From Halomonas ventosae (GTDB lineage Bacteria > Pseudomonadota > Gammaproteobacteria > Pseudomonadales > Halomonadaceae), in contig NZ_SNWH01000003.1 of assembly GCF_004361885.1 (NCBI RefSeq), positions 1-64,000 on the forward strand: a stretch of DNA of 64,000 bases, read 5' to 3'. The notes under the pieces were generated by a model that was given only the letters and a program-made list of their open reading frames with translations, was not told the origin of the DNA and did not search any database. A program made the position numbers and the translations under genes. The stretch's first letter is position 1; each line of letters starts with the position of its first letter. Below, piece after piece: positions 15,265 through 23,910 of the stretch.

Positions 15265-15639
15265 ATGCAAGAATCCCCCGACGATAGCGATCTGCTGGTG
15301 ATCCTGCGCCATGGCCCCCATGGCAGCAGCTGGCTCAGGGAGGGCCTGGATGCCGCCCTGGTTGCGGCAGCCTTCGGACGCTGCGTCTCCCTGCTGTTCA
15401 TGGGGGAGGGGGTGACGGCCTTGATGCCCGAGCAGCAGGTGGGCCCCCTGGGGCAGAAGGGGACGGCGGCGACGCTGGAGATGCTGGAGATGTATGATAT
15501 CGAGACGCTGCTGGTGGACGAGCAGGGTCTGTCGGATCTCGGCCTCTCGAGAGATGACCTGATGCTCGAGGTGGAGTGCGTGTCGTCTGAAGTACTGGCG
15601 TCTTTCCTGTCGGAGCATCGCCTGGTATTGACCTTTTAG
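15265..15639 (+). CDS. tusC: Sulfur relay protein TusC (DsrF)
   Basis: 124 aa from ATG 15265, preceded by GGAGG; the frame extends 7 codons further upstream without a better site. It has the DsrF-like fold pattern: VILRHGPHGSSWLREGLDAA, then FGRCVSLLFMGEGV, and an L-V-D-E-Q region near 90. It is a structural partner in TusBCD. It follows tusD by 21 bp. Confidence 0.9.
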   Translation: MQESPDDSDLLVILRHGPHGSSWLREGLDAALVAAAFGRCVSLLFMGEGVTALMPEQQVGPLGQKGTAATLEMLEMYDIETLLVDEQGLSDLGLSRDDLMLEVECVSSEVLASFLSEHRLVLTF

Positions 15640-15661
15640 CCAGACGCAAGGAGTGCGCCAA

Positions 15662-15952
15662 ATGCTACTGCATGTCGTGAATCGGTCCCCGGCAACCAGC
15701 CGGGTCTATCAGCAAGCCTTGTCCGGCATGTCATCGGAGGATCGCCTGCTGTTGATCGAGGATGGGGTTCAAGGGGCGCTCCCCCAGTTAGTGCGGTATT
15801 ACGCAGAGGTGGAAGGGAGGCTATTCGCCCTCAAAGAGGATCTTGAGTCTCGCGGGCTGCTCGGGCGCTGCGATGCCAGCGTGCAGGTGGTCGATGTGGA
15901 TGGCTTCGTGGAGCTGACCGAGGAAGCCGAGCGCACAGTGAGCTGGTACTGA
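15662..15952 (+). CDS. tusB: Sulfur relay protein TusB (DsrH)
   Basis: 96 aa from ATG 15662, with AAGGAG about 8 bp upstream. It begins MLLHVVNRSP, the usual TusB start, and has the DRLLLIEDGVQGAL strand-loop of the family. It is the third TusBCD subunit. Its stop overlaps the tusE start by one base (TGATG), so the two are translationally coupled. Confidence 0.9.
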   Translation: MLLHVVNRSPATSRVYQQALSGMSSEDRLLLIEDGVQGALPQLVRYYAEVEGRLFALKEDLESRGLLGRCDASVQVVDVDGFVELTEEAERTVSWY

Positions 15953-16305
15953 TGGCAAGTACAGAAATATACCGTTATCTAATTATTAATCAACAACACT
16001 ACAGACTAGATCCTGAAGGCTACTTAATTGACATCAAAGAATGGACATCTGAGGTAGCAGAAGCCCTGGCAAAGGAAGAAGGTATAACGCTAACCGCAGA
16101 ACACTGGGAAATCCTCCATGTACTTCGTGACTTCTATGCCCGTTACGAGATGGCGCCCGCCATGCGCCCTCTGGTCAAGGCAGTAGCGCAATCCCTGGGG
16201 CCGAAGAAAGGTCGTTCCATCCACCTGATGCACCTCTTCCCCGGCAGCCCGGCCAAAGTAGCGGCACGCCTAGCCGGACTGCCCAAGCCTACTCATTGCC
16301 TGTGA
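15952..16305 (+). CDS. tusE: Sulfurtransferase TusE (DsrC family)
   Basis: 117 aa. The DsrC core is present (DPEGYLIDIKEW near 20-31, EHWEILHVLRDFYARYEMAP near 50-69), and the catalytic cysteine is Cys116, the penultimate residue in PTHCL. It accepts sulfur from TusBCD and delivers it to MnmA. The first 150-180 bp are strikingly AT-rich, with codons such as ATA, TTA, CTA and AAA that are rare in neighbouring genes, while the 3' half is GC-rich. The gene therefore looks like a composition mosaic, though the protein is intact. Confidence 0.93.
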   Translation: MASTEIYRYLIINQQHYRLDPEGYLIDIKEWTSEVAEALAKEEGITLTAEHWEILHVLRDFYARYEMAPAMRPLVKAVAQSLGPKKGRSIHLMHLFPGSPAKVAARLAGLPKPTHCL

Positions 16306-16315
16306 GTCGAGAATC

Positions 16316-16903
16316 GTGAACTTCCTGGCGCATGGCTGGCTCGCCCGAGGCGGCAATAACGACTTTCTCTATGGCAACCTGATTGCCGACGGGGTCAAGG
16401 GCGCGGACCTGTCGGCCTGGAAGACCGACCAAGCCGCAGGCATTCGCCATCACCGCCGCGTGGATGCCTTCGTCGATGGGCATCCGGTGGTCTCCGATGT
16501 GCTCGCACGATCCCCGCGCCGACAACGACGCTATGCCGGCATTGCCCTCGACCTGGTATGGGATCACTTCGCCGCTCGGCTTTTGGCAAGCGATGAGCGA
16601 CGCTTGTTGGTACAGCGCTGCTACCGGGTACTGGCGACACGCCCGGCCCCGGCTCGTCTGGCGTCAATGATGCCGATCCTGGTGGAGCAGGACTGGCTAA
16701 ATCGCTACGCCGACTTCAGCTTCACCTGCCGGGCCATCGAGGGCATCGGCCAACGGCTCTCGGGGCCCAACCGTCTGGCTGAACTGGTGCCCTGGCTGGA
16801 GGAGGACTACGCGCGACTCGCCCGAGACTTTGCCAGGCTCTGGCCAGCCGTGAATGAAGTGCTAGGCGTTCCGCCGCGAGATGCGTCGCTCACTCGACCC
16901 TGA
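16316..16903 (+). CDS. acpH: Acyl carrier protein phosphodiesterase AcpH
   Basis: 195 aa from GTG 16316, 10 bp after tusE. The start MNFLAHGWLA and the motifs GNLIADGVKG and IRHHRRVDAFVDGHPVV are diagnostic of AcpH, which removes 4'-phosphopantetheine from holo-ACP; the His/Asp residues bind the metal. E. coli AcpH is 193 aa. It may be co-transcribed with the tus genes. Its 3' end overlaps the convergent moeA gene by 14 bp. Confidence 0.9.
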   Translation: MNFLAHGWLARGGNNDFLYGNLIADGVKGADLSAWKTDQAAGIRHHRRVDAFVDGHPVVSDVLARSPRRQRRYAGIALDLVWDHFAARLLASDERRLLVQRCYRVLATRPAPARLASMMPILVEQDWLNRYADFSFTCRAIEGIGQRLSGPNRLAELVPWLEEDYARLARDFARLWPAVNEVLGVPPRDASLTRP

Positions 16904-18098
16904 GCCATAGGCAATCGACAGGATCGCCTGGTTCGATACGCGTCTCGGCCGGAATTACCGCCAGCGCATCGGCAGAGATGCAGGATGACAGCACCCCCGA
17001 GTTCTGATCCCGGAAAGCCCGAGCCACGATTCCCTTGCTGCCGAACTCGAGTGCCACGCGCATGTAATGGCGTCGTGGTTCGGTTTGCGTGGCGAACTCT
17101 GCTTGGGCCGTGAGGCAGGGCAATTCGGCGAGCGCCGGGCAACCCTGAAGGGCCCCCAGCAGGGGACGCAGGAAGAGCCAGGCGCCAACGAAGCAGGAGA
17201 CAGGATTACCGGGCAGGCCGACGAAGCGGACGTCCCTTCCTTTCTCGTCGGGCAGGCGCCCCAGTGCCAGGGGCTTGCCGGGACGGATCGCCAAACGCCA
17301 CAGGTCCAGCTGGCCCAGCGACGTCAGGGCGGCCTTGACATGATCCTCCTCGCCGACACTGACACCGCCGGTGCTGATCACCAGGTCGGTCCCACGGGCT
17401 GCGGTGCGCAGGGTTTCGCGAGTGCCTTCCGGGTCATCGGGAATCGAGGTGATCAGCGTCAACTCGGCGCCGAAACGTTCGAGAAGGCGCCTGAGCATCG
17501 GCCGGTTGGAGTTATAGATCTGGCCTGCGGCCAGTGGCTGACCCGGCTCGACGATCTCGTCGCCGGTGGAAAGCAGTGCCACTCTCGGCCGGCGTCGCAC
17601 AAGGACCTCGGTGATGCCCTGACCGGCCAAGTGGCCCAGCGCGGCGGCCTCCAGCCGCTCGCCGGCAGGCAGCAGCAGATCCCCCGCCGCCACGTCACGC
17701 CCCCGGCGGCGGACGTTGTCGCCGGCCGGAATGTCGGGCGGTATCGCGGCCAGGTCATCCTCGACCTCGACGCGTTCCTGCATCACCACGCAGTCGGCAC
17801 CCGGGGGAATCTCGCCCCCGGTGAAGATGCGTGCACAGGTGCCCGGCACCAAGGGCTTAACCGGCGAGCCCGCAGCGATGCGCTGGGCAATGTTCAGTCG
17901 CTTGCCGGCATCGCGATGGTCAAGGGCATAGCCGTCCATGGCGCTGTTGTCGAAGGCTGGAACGTCTAACCGGGCCTCGATGCCCTGGGCAAGCACACGG
18001 CCCGCCGCTTCGTCACAGGGCAGGGATTGCGCCGGTGTGATGACCACGTTATGCAGCAGCGCCGTCAGTGCCGTGTCGATAGATTGCAGCTCAGCCAT
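16890..18098 (-). CDS. moeA: Molybdopterin molybdotransferase MoeA
   Basis: 402 aa, E. coli-like length (411). Motifs in order: FDNSAMDGYAL near 51-61, RIFTGGEIPPGADCVVMQE near 108-126, GDNVRRRGRDV near 145, STGDEIVEPG near 197, ISTGGVSVGEEDHV near 258 and GLPGNPVSCFVG near 320. It inserts molybdate into adenylylated molybdopterin. Its start overlaps the moaB stop by 8 bp. It sits downstream of a Mo-dependent formate dehydrogenase operon, which gives an obvious consumer of the cofactor. Confidence 0.95.
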   Translation of the reverse strand: MAELQSIDTALTALLHNVVITPAQSLPCDEAAGRVLAQGIEARLDVPAFDNSAMDGYALDHRDAGKRLNIAQRIAAGSPVKPLVPGTCARIFTGGEIPPGADCVVMQERVEVEDDLAAIPPDIPAGDNVRRRGRDVAAGDLLLPAGERLEAAALGHLAGQGITEVLVRRRPRVALLSTGDEIVEPGQPLAAGQIYNSNRPMLRRLLERFGAELTLITSIPDDPEGTRETLRTAARGTDLVISTGGVSVGEEDHVKAALTSLGQLDLWRLAIRPGKPLALGRLPDEKGRDVRFVGLPGNPVSCFVGAWLFLRPLLGALQGCPALAELPCLTAQAEFATQTEPRRHYMRVALEFGSKGIVARAFRDQNSGVLSSCISADALAVIPAETRIEPGDPVDCLWLRVE

Positions 18099-18612
18099 GC
18101 TGGCCTCGCTCGGGGATTACCAGGTTAGCGAAGTTACAGGGTTTGTGCCGACTATCCAGCTGCTCGGCAAGGATGCCGTGCCAGGCGGTGCGGCAGGCCC
18201 CCGTGGAACCGGGCAAGCAGAACACCACGGTGGCGTTGGCCAGTCCGCCAAGGCAACGGCTCTGCACGGTGGAGCTGCCGATCTCCTGCCAGGAAAGCTG
18301 CCTGAAGAGCTCGCCGAACCCTTCGATGCGCTTGTCGAGCAGGACCGAGACCGCCTCCGGGGTGGAGTCACGACCGGTGAAGCCAGTGCCACCGGTGGTG
18401 AGGATCACTTGGACCTCGGGAGCGGCGATCCAGCCGGCCACCACCGCACGGATGCGGTAGACATCGTCGGGCACAATCCGCTTCTCGACTAGACGATGGC
18501 CAGCATCAGTGAATCGCTCGACCAGCGCCTGGCCACTGCGGTCGGTCGCCTCGGTGCGGGTGTCGGAGATGGTCAGCACCGCGATGGAGAGGGCAATCAT
18601 CGGTTCGCTCAT
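18091..18612 (-). CDS. moaB: Molybdenum cofactor biosynthesis protein MoaB
   Basis: 173 aa from ATG 18612, which overlaps the DUF1244 stop by 4 bp. MoaB/MogA fold motifs: AVLTISDTRTEATDRSG near 10-26, ILTTGGTGFTGRDSTPEAV near 70-88 and FCLPGSTGACRTAW near 130. MoaB-type proteins adenylylate molybdopterin before MoeA acts; the short form without a fused domain points to MoaB rather than MogA, though these are easily confused. It forms an operon with moeA. Confidence 0.9.
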   Translation of the reverse strand: MSEPMIALSIAVLTISDTRTEATDRSGQALVERFTDAGHRLVEKRIVPDDVYRIRAVVAGWIAAPEVQVILTTGGTGFTGRDSTPEAVSVLLDKRIEGFGELFRQLSWQEIGSSTVQSRCLGGLANATVVFCLPGSTGACRTAWHGILAEQLDSRHKPCNFANLVIPERGQHG

Positions 18613-18932
18613 CCGTCCTCGCGCTCCTGTTTGGCGGCCTGGCGTGCCTCGAAGGCGGCCATCTGTTCGGGAGTGGCCTGCTGCTGATATTTGGCTTTCC
18701 ACTGCGCGTAGGGCATGCCGTAGACGTGTTCGCGGGCCGTGTCGTAATCGAGCTCGGTGCCGCGCTCGTCGGCGGCGGCTACCAACCACTTGGAGAGGCA
18801 GTTGCGACAGAAGTCGGCAAGAATCATCAGGTCGATATTCTGCACCTCCTTGTGCTCGTCCAGATGGCGGAGCAGGCGGCGAAAGGCAGCTGCCTCGAGC
18901 TCGGTACGCGTGGTGTCGTCAAGATGCTGCAT
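18609..18932 (-). CDS. DUF1244 domain protein
   Basis: 107 aa from ATG 18932 (AGAGGAA upstream), the usual length of the DUF1244 family. The block NIDLMILADFCRNCLSKWL is the family signature, with a CRNC-like pair of cysteines, and is followed by YDTAREHVYGMPYAQWKAKY. These are small helical proteins of unknown function widespread in proteobacteria. It is coupled to moaB by a 4-bp overlap and separated from the formate dehydrogenase operon by a terminator. Confidence 0.82.
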   Translation of the reverse strand: MQHLDDTTRTELEAAAFRRLLRHLDEHKEVQNIDLMILADFCRNCLSKWLVAAADERGTELDYDTAREHVYGMPYAQWKAKYQQQATPEQMAAFEARQAAKQEREDG

Positions 18933-18980
18933 GAAAGATTCCTCTTGCGGTGGCGGTTGTGTCTTTCGCACCAGCTTAAC

Positions 18981-19006
18981 AAAAGACACCGCCCGAAGGC
19001 GGTGTC
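18981..19006 (-). terminator. Intrinsic terminator of the formate dehydrogenase operon
   Basis: On the minus strand GACACCGCC, a TTCG loop and GGCGGTGTC form a perfect 9-bp stem followed by TTTTG. It ends the fdh operon 24 bp after the gamma-subunit stop codon and isolates it from the DUF1244-moaB-moeA unit. Confidence 0.8.
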
Positions 19007-19029
19007 AATGGGCCGATTTCAGCCAACGC

Positions 19030-20091
19030 TCAGCCAGAGCGAGGGGCTGGCTCATCGCCCTGGCCAGACGAGCGGCTGGCCGCCAGCTGCTCCTCGGAGG
19101 TGACCTGATCTTTGACCTCCTCGTACCATAGGTTGTGGTGCTGCTTAGCCCAGGTCTCGTCGACATAGCCGCTGGTCATGCCCTCCAGCGCGCCTTCGGT
19201 GCCTATGGTGCCGATGTAGATATGGCCCAGGGACACGGCCATCAAGATCAGCGAGGTCACGGCGTGGAACATGTTCGCCCACTGCATGTTGTCACGAGTC
19301 TGGCCGAACAGCGGAAAGTCGAGCACGAAACCGCTGACGATCACCAACAACCCCACGCTGGCAAGAATCCAGTACCAGGCCTTTTCACCGCCATTGGCGA
19401 AGCCGGCGTCTGGGTGCTTGTTGCCGACCATGCCGCCGCCCTGCTTGAACCACTGCCAGTCGTGCTTGCGAGGCAGGTTGACCGTAAGCCACTTGGCTAG
19501 CATGAGTAGCAGCAGGATGCCAAAGACCGGGCCCACGTAGTTGTGGACCAGCTTGGTCAACGCGATCATGCTGGACCAGAAAGCGTCGCCGAAGGCATGG
19601 CGGAAGACGAACTTGCCGTACAGCAGGTTGAGGCCGGTCAGCGCCAGGACGATGAACAGCGTCGCCACGGTCCAGTGCATGGCGCGTTCCAGCGCGGTCC
19701 AGCGCAACAGCTTGCGGCCTGTGCGTTCCTCGTCGAGGTCGCTGCGGCCGACGATCAGGTAGAAGATCACCAGGATCGCCAGCATGCTGCCCAGGGCGAT
19801 GAGACCGGCCGGGGAGATCCAGTCGTTGCGGATCTGGCGCCAGGTCTCGCCGCTGGCGTTGATCAGACTGTAGTTGGAGCCGTAGCGGCTGTCCCGGTAG
19901 TTGGGCCCTGTCTCGCCGCTCTTGACCTGTCGCCAGACGTCGGCATCGACCGTCGGAACGGCGAAGGCGGCTTCCCTGCCGGGGTCGGCCTCCTGGGCCA
20001 GGGTCAACGGCGCCAGGACCAGGCTGGCCAACACGACCAGCAGCATCAGGAACAGCCGACAAGGGCCTGTACCCCTCGTTGAAATGCTCAT
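19030..20091 (-). CDS. Formate dehydrogenase gamma subunit (cytochrome b556)
   Basis: 353 aa. An N-terminal membrane or signal segment (CRLFLMLLVVLASLVLAPL near 11-29) is followed by a periplasmic stretch and a di-haem cytochrome b core with four to five helices. Haem-ligand His candidates occur in ERAMHWTVATLF and in LTKLVHNYVGPVFG, MFHAVTSL and SLGHIYIGTIGTEGALEG. It anchors the enzyme in the inner membrane and passes formate electrons to the quinone pool. It is longer at the N-terminus than E. coli FdnI, like other fdh3-type gamma subunits. Last gene of the operon. Confidence 0.92.
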   Translation of the reverse strand: MSISTRGTGPCRLFLMLLVVLASLVLAPLTLAQEADPGREAAFAVPTVDADVWRQVKSGETGPNYRDSRYGSNYSLINASGETWRQIRNDWISPAGLIALGSMLAILVIFYLIVGRSDLDEERTGRKLLRWTALERAMHWTVATLFIVLALTGLNLLYGKFVFRHAFGDAFWSSMIALTKLVHNYVGPVFGILLLLMLAKWLTVNLPRKHDWQWFKQGGGMVGNKHPDAGFANGGEKAWYWILASVGLLVIVSGFVLDFPLFGQTRDNMQWANMFHAVTSLILMAVSLGHIYIGTIGTEGALEGMTSGYVDETWAKQHHNLWYEEVKDQVTSEEQLAASRSSGQGDEPAPRSG

Positions 20092-20103
20092 GACTTCGCC
20101 TCC

Positions 20104-20718
20104 TTACCCCTGATGGGTGGCGTCATAGGCCAGTGAGTCGGCATCGGCCCTGGGATTGCCCGACCAGCCGCCGTCCTTGTGCCCGCGCTGGACCACGCGC
20201 TGGCGGAAGATGTCGGCGACCTCCTGGGCATCGCCGGCCAATAGTGCCTTGGTCGAACACATCTCGGCACACAGCGGCAGCTTGCCCTCGGCGATGCGAT
20301 TAGCACCGTACTTCTGGTACTCCTCCTCCTTGGTTTCCGCCGGCCCGCCGGCGCAGAAGGTGCACTTGTCCATCTTGCCCCGTTCGCCAAAGGCGTTCTG
20401 CTTGGGGAACTGCGGGGCGCCGAAGGGACAGGCATAGAGGCAGTAACCGCAACCGATGCACAGATCCTTGTCATGCAACACGATGCCGTCATCGCGCTGG
20501 TAGAGGGTTTCGGTGGGGCAGACGGCGATACAGGGGGCATCGTCGCAGTGCATGCAAGCTACCGAGATGGAGACCTCGCTGGGCTCGCCATCGTTGAGGG
20601 TCACCACGCGACGTCGCTGTATGCCCCATTCCACCTCGTTGGCATTCTTGCAGGCGGTGACGCAGCCATTGCACTCGATGCAGCGCTCCGCGTCGCACAT
20701 AAATTTCATTGTGGCCAT
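20104..20718 (-). CDS. fdh3B: Formate dehydrogenase beta subunit, FDH3-type iron-sulfur protein
   Basis: 204 aa carrying four [4Fe-4S] motifs: CIECNGCVTAC near 13-23, CMHCDDAPCIAVCP near 55-68, CIGCGYCLYACP near 87-98, and a dispersed set including CTFC and LCAEMC. It relays electrons from the Mo subunit to the cytochrome b subunit. It follows fdhA by 13 bp and precedes the gamma gene by 12 bp. The lack of a C-terminal membrane helix is normal for the FDH3 group. Confidence 0.93.
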   Translation of the reverse strand: MATMKFMCDAERCIECNGCVTACKNANEVEWGIQRRRVVTLNDGEPSEVSISVACMHCDDAPCIAVCPTETLYQRDDGIVLHDKDLCIGCGYCLYACPFGAPQFPKQNAFGERGKMDKCTFCAGGPAETKEEEYQKYGANRIAEGKLPLCAEMCSTKALLAGDAQEVADIFRQRVVQRGHKDGGWSGNPRADADSLAYDATHQG

Positions 20719-20731
20719 GGTGTTCTTCTCC

Positions 20732-23587
20732 TCAGCTTGCCTTCTCGATGCGACACAGCGTGCATTTGGTTTCCTGCATCTGGGTCACCGAGTCGTAGCC
20801 ATAGGTAGTAGCGGTATTGGCCGCCTCGCCAAGCACATAGGGGGCGGTGCCTTCCGGATAGCGATCATGCAGGCTCTCGCCCTGGAACACGCCACCGAAA
20901 TGGAAGGGCATGAACACCACTTCGGGGGCAACCCGTGGAGTGACCAGTGCCTTGATCTTCACGCGTCCGCCCTCGGCGCCTTCGAGCCATACCATGTCAC
21001 CTTCGGCAATCGACAGATCGTTGGCCAGCGCCGGGTTGATCTCGACGAACATCTCCTGCTGCAGCTCAGCAAGCCAGGACATGGAGCGTGTCTCCTCGCC
21101 ACCGCCTTCGTACTCCACCAGGCGTCCGGAGGTGAGGATGATCGGGTATTTATCGGTGACGTCCTTCTGCTGGATGCTCCAGTAGAGGGTGGGCAAACGG
21201 TAGTGAGAAGCCACGTCGTCCCAGGTGCGGTACTCCTGCACCAGGTCACGGCGACTGGTGTAGAGCGGCTCACGATGCTTGGGGATGGGATCAGGAAAGG
21301 TCCAGACGTTGCAGCGCGCCTTGGCGTTACCAAACGGGGCACACTCATGAGCGATCGCCACGCGCTGGATGCCTCCGGAGAGGTCGGTCTTCCAGTTCTT
21401 ACCTTCTGCCTCGGCCTTCTCCGCATCGGTCAACTCATCCCACCAGCCAAGGTCCTTGAGCATGGTGGCGGTGAACTCGGGGTAGCCATCCTCGAGATCG
21501 GAGCCCTTGCTGTATGAATCTTCGGCCAGCAGGTTTTCGCCGTTACGCTCGACGCCGAAACGGGCGCGGAAGGTCAGGCCGCCTTCCGACACCTTCTTGC
21601 TGGTGTCGTAGAGGATCGGTGTGCCGGGGTGGCCCATCTCGGCGGTGCCCCAGCAGGGCCAGGGCAGGCCGTAATAGTCGCCGTCGACGGGCCCGCCCTC
21701 GGCCTTGAGGTCGCGAAAGCTGAAGGTATGCCAGTTCTGCTGGTGGGCTTTCAGACGCTCCGGGCTCTGACCGGTGTAGCCCACCGTCCACATGCCGGCG
21801 TTAAACTCGCGGGTAATATCCTCGATCAGTGGCTCGTCGCCATTCATCCGGTAGTTTTTGACCAGTTCGTCACCAAAGCCGAGCTTTTTGGCCAACAGAT
21901 ACATGATCTCGTGGTCGGGCTTGGACTCAAACAGCGGCTCGATGACCTTGTCACGCCACTGGATGGAGCGGTTGGTGGCCGTGACGCTGCCGTAGGTCTC
22001 GAACTGGGTGGCGGCCGGCAGCAGGTAGACACCGTCCTGGCGATCATGCATGACGCCTGCCACGGTGGGGTAGGGGTCGACGATGACCATCATCTCGAGC
22101 TGCTGCATGGCCTTTTGCATCTCGGGACCGCGAGTCTGGGAGTTGACCGCATGCCCCCAGTAGAACATCGCCTTGAGCCGCGTGCGCTGGGAGATATCCT
22201 CTTGCTGCTCGAGTACACCATCGATCCAGCGCGAGACGGTGATCCCGCTGGAATACATCGGCTTGCCGTCGGTGTACTCGGTCTGGTCGAAGCGACTTTT
22301 CAGCCACTCGTAGTCAAGGCCCCAGATGCGCCCCCAGTGTTTCCAGGCTCCTTCGGCCAGGCCATAGTAGCCGGGCAGCGAGTGGGACATCAGGCCGAGG
22401 TCGGTGGCACCCTGGACGTTGTCATGGCCACGGAAGATGTTGGCCCCGCCGCCGGACTTGCCGATGTTGCCTAGTGCCAGCTCGAGGATGCAGTAAGCGC
22501 GGGTATTGTTGTTGCCAGTGGTGTGCTGCGTGCCGCCCATGCACCACACCACGCACCCGGGGCGGTTCTCGGCCAGGCGACGGGCGGTGTCGCGCATCGT
22601 CTCCTCGGGAACCCCGGTGATGTTCTCGACAACGTCGGGCGGGAAATTGGCCACTTCATCACGCACCTGATCCATGGCATAGACACGCTGGTCGATGTAT
22701 TCCTGATCTTCCCAGTTGTTATCGAAGATGTGCCACAGCAGGCCCCAGATGAAGGCCACGTCGGAGCCGGGACGAATCCGCACGTAGCTGTCGGCCTTGG
22801 CCGCCGTGCGGGTGAAGCGCGGGTCGACGACAATGATCTCTGCCTGGCTGCGCTCCTTGGCCAGCAGGATATGCTGCATGGCCACCGGGTGGGCTTCGGA
22901 GGGGTTGGAGCCGATGAACATGATCGACTTGCTGTTCTGGATGTCGTTGAGCGAGTTGGTCATCGCCCCGTAACCCCAGGTGTTGGCCACCCCGGCCACG
23001 GTGGTGGAGTGGCAGATACGTGCCTGATGATCGGTATTGTTGGTGCCGGCCAGAGCCGCGAACTTGCGCATCAGGTAGGCCTGCTCGTTGCTGAACTTGG
23101 CCGAGCCCAGCCAGTAGATGCTGTCCGGGCCATTCGCCTCGGTCAGTTCCAGCACCTTGTTACCGATTTCCTCAATGGCATCGTCCCAGCTGAGCCGCTG
23201 CCACTCGCCGCCCACCAGTTTCATGGGGTACTTGAGGCGGCGAGTCGAGTGACCATGTTGACGCAATGAGGCGCCCTTGGCGCAGTGGGCACCGCGGTTG
23301 ATGGGGTGATCGAAGGCGGGTTCCTGCTTGGTCCACACACCCTCCTGGACCTCGGCATAGACACCGCAGCCCACCGAGCAATGTGAGCAAACGGTCCGCT
23401 TGGTCTCCACCGGAGCGTCAGAGACGGCGGTTTTCTCAGCCGCCTCGGCACGCTGCATCATGGGCGCGCCCATGAAGCCTGCCGCCGCCAGTCCCCCGGT
23501 GGTGGCCCCGCTGCGCTTGAGAAACTGGCGGCGGGAAATGCCCAGCCCACCGGCTCTCGGGGTATCAGATCTTGGAGTCAGACGCAT
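20732..23587 (-). CDS. fdhA: Formate dehydrogenase catalytic subunit, Mo-bisMGD, Cys type
   Basis: 951 aa. A Tat signal (SRRQFLKRSG at residues 18-27) predicts periplasmic location. One [4Fe-4S] cluster is bound by Cys67, Cys70, Cys74 and Cys102 (CSHCSVGC). The Mo ligand position is Cys192 in ARICHSTTVAG, where E. coli FdnG has selenocysteine; no UGA is read through. Molybdopterin-binding blocks follow (GSNPSEAHPVA, GGTQHTTGNNNTRAYCILELALGNIG), and a C-terminal MopB domain. It oxidises formate to CO2 for respiration. Confidence 0.95.
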   Translation of the reverse strand: MRLTPRSDTPRAGGLGISRRQFLKRSGATTGGLAAAGFMGAPMMQRAEAAEKTAVSDAPVETKRTVCSHCSVGCGVYAEVQEGVWTKQEPAFDHPINRGAHCAKGASLRQHGHSTRRLKYPMKLVGGEWQRLSWDDAIEEIGNKVLELTEANGPDSIYWLGSAKFSNEQAYLMRKFAALAGTNNTDHQARICHSTTVAGVANTWGYGAMTNSLNDIQNSKSIMFIGSNPSEAHPVAMQHILLAKERSQAEIIVVDPRFTRTAAKADSYVRIRPGSDVAFIWGLLWHIFDNNWEDQEYIDQRVYAMDQVRDEVANFPPDVVENITGVPEETMRDTARRLAENRPGCVVWCMGGTQHTTGNNNTRAYCILELALGNIGKSGGGANIFRGHDNVQGATDLGLMSHSLPGYYGLAEGAWKHWGRIWGLDYEWLKSRFDQTEYTDGKPMYSSGITVSRWIDGVLEQQEDISQRTRLKAMFYWGHAVNSQTRGPEMQKAMQQLEMMVIVDPYPTVAGVMHDRQDGVYLLPAATQFETYGSVTATNRSIQWRDKVIEPLFESKPDHEIMYLLAKKLGFGDELVKNYRMNGDEPLIEDITREFNAGMWTVGYTGQSPERLKAHQQNWHTFSFRDLKAEGGPVDGDYYGLPWPCWGTAEMGHPGTPILYDTSKKVSEGGLTFRARFGVERNGENLLAEDSYSKGSDLEDGYPEFTATMLKDLGWWDELTDAEKAEAEGKNWKTDLSGGIQRVAIAHECAPFGNAKARCNVWTFPDPIPKHREPLYTSRRDLVQEYRTWDDVASHYRLPTLYWSIQQKDVTDKYPIILTSGRLVEYEGGGEETRSMSWLAELQQEMFVEINPALANDLSIAEGDMVWLEGAEGGRVKIKALVTPRVAPEVVFMPFHFGGVFQGESLHDRYPEGTAPYVLGEAANTATTYGYDSVTQMQETKCTLCRIEKAS

Positions 23588-23611
23588 GGCTTTGTTCTCC
23601 TGGCTGGGTCG

Positions 23612-23815
23612 TCAGTCACGCAGGGTGGCGTAGAAGGCACGGATGTGGGCGGTTTCCCGGTACTCACCGCTGGTAGCGGCTTGTTTTGTCGGTGCCTTGG
23701 TCTCGGCCTGGGCCAGGGTCACGTGGCCCACCGCAGCGGCCGCACCGGCGGCGGCAGTGCCGATGCCTAGCGTCTTGAGAAAGCGCCGGCGCTCTGGATT
23801 GCGTGTGTTGGTCAT
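23612..23815 (-). CDS. Small Tat-signal protein of formate dehydrogenase loci
   Basis: 67 aa. The start ERRRFLKTLGIG is a twin-arginine motif followed by an Ala/Gly-rich hydrophobic stretch; only about 25 residues remain after the signal (SGEYRETAHIRAFYATLRD). Such tiny Tat-targeted proteins are regularly found directly upstream of the FDH3 catalytic gene and are annotated as formate dehydrogenase region Tat-target proteins. Role unknown; it may be an export escort or a small subunit. Confidence 0.82.
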   Translation of the reverse strand: MTNTRNPERRRFLKTLGIGTAAAGAAAAVGHVTLAQAETKAPTKQAATSGEYRETAHIRAFYATLRD

Positions 23816-23887
23816 GGGGGTGTCTCCTTCTTCTTTATGCTGTCTACTTTAAGCTGTCTGCGGCCTCTGCTGCGCCTTGTTGGGGTG

Positions 23888-23909
23888 GCCTCACCGTTTG
23901 GCGTGAGGC
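23888..23909. other. Stem-loop between torD-like and Tat-protein genes
   Basis: GCCTCAC and GTGAGGC form a perfect 7-bp stem with an 8-nt loop, just after the chaperone gene stop on the minus strand. No T-tract follows, so an attenuator or mRNA-stability element is more likely than a full terminator. Confidence 0.35.
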
Positions 23910-23910
23910 A

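Noticed and set aside
20732-23587. Possible selenocysteine formate dehydrogenase
   Set aside because: The catalytic position is an ordinary Cys codon (Cys192) and the frame has no internal UGA.
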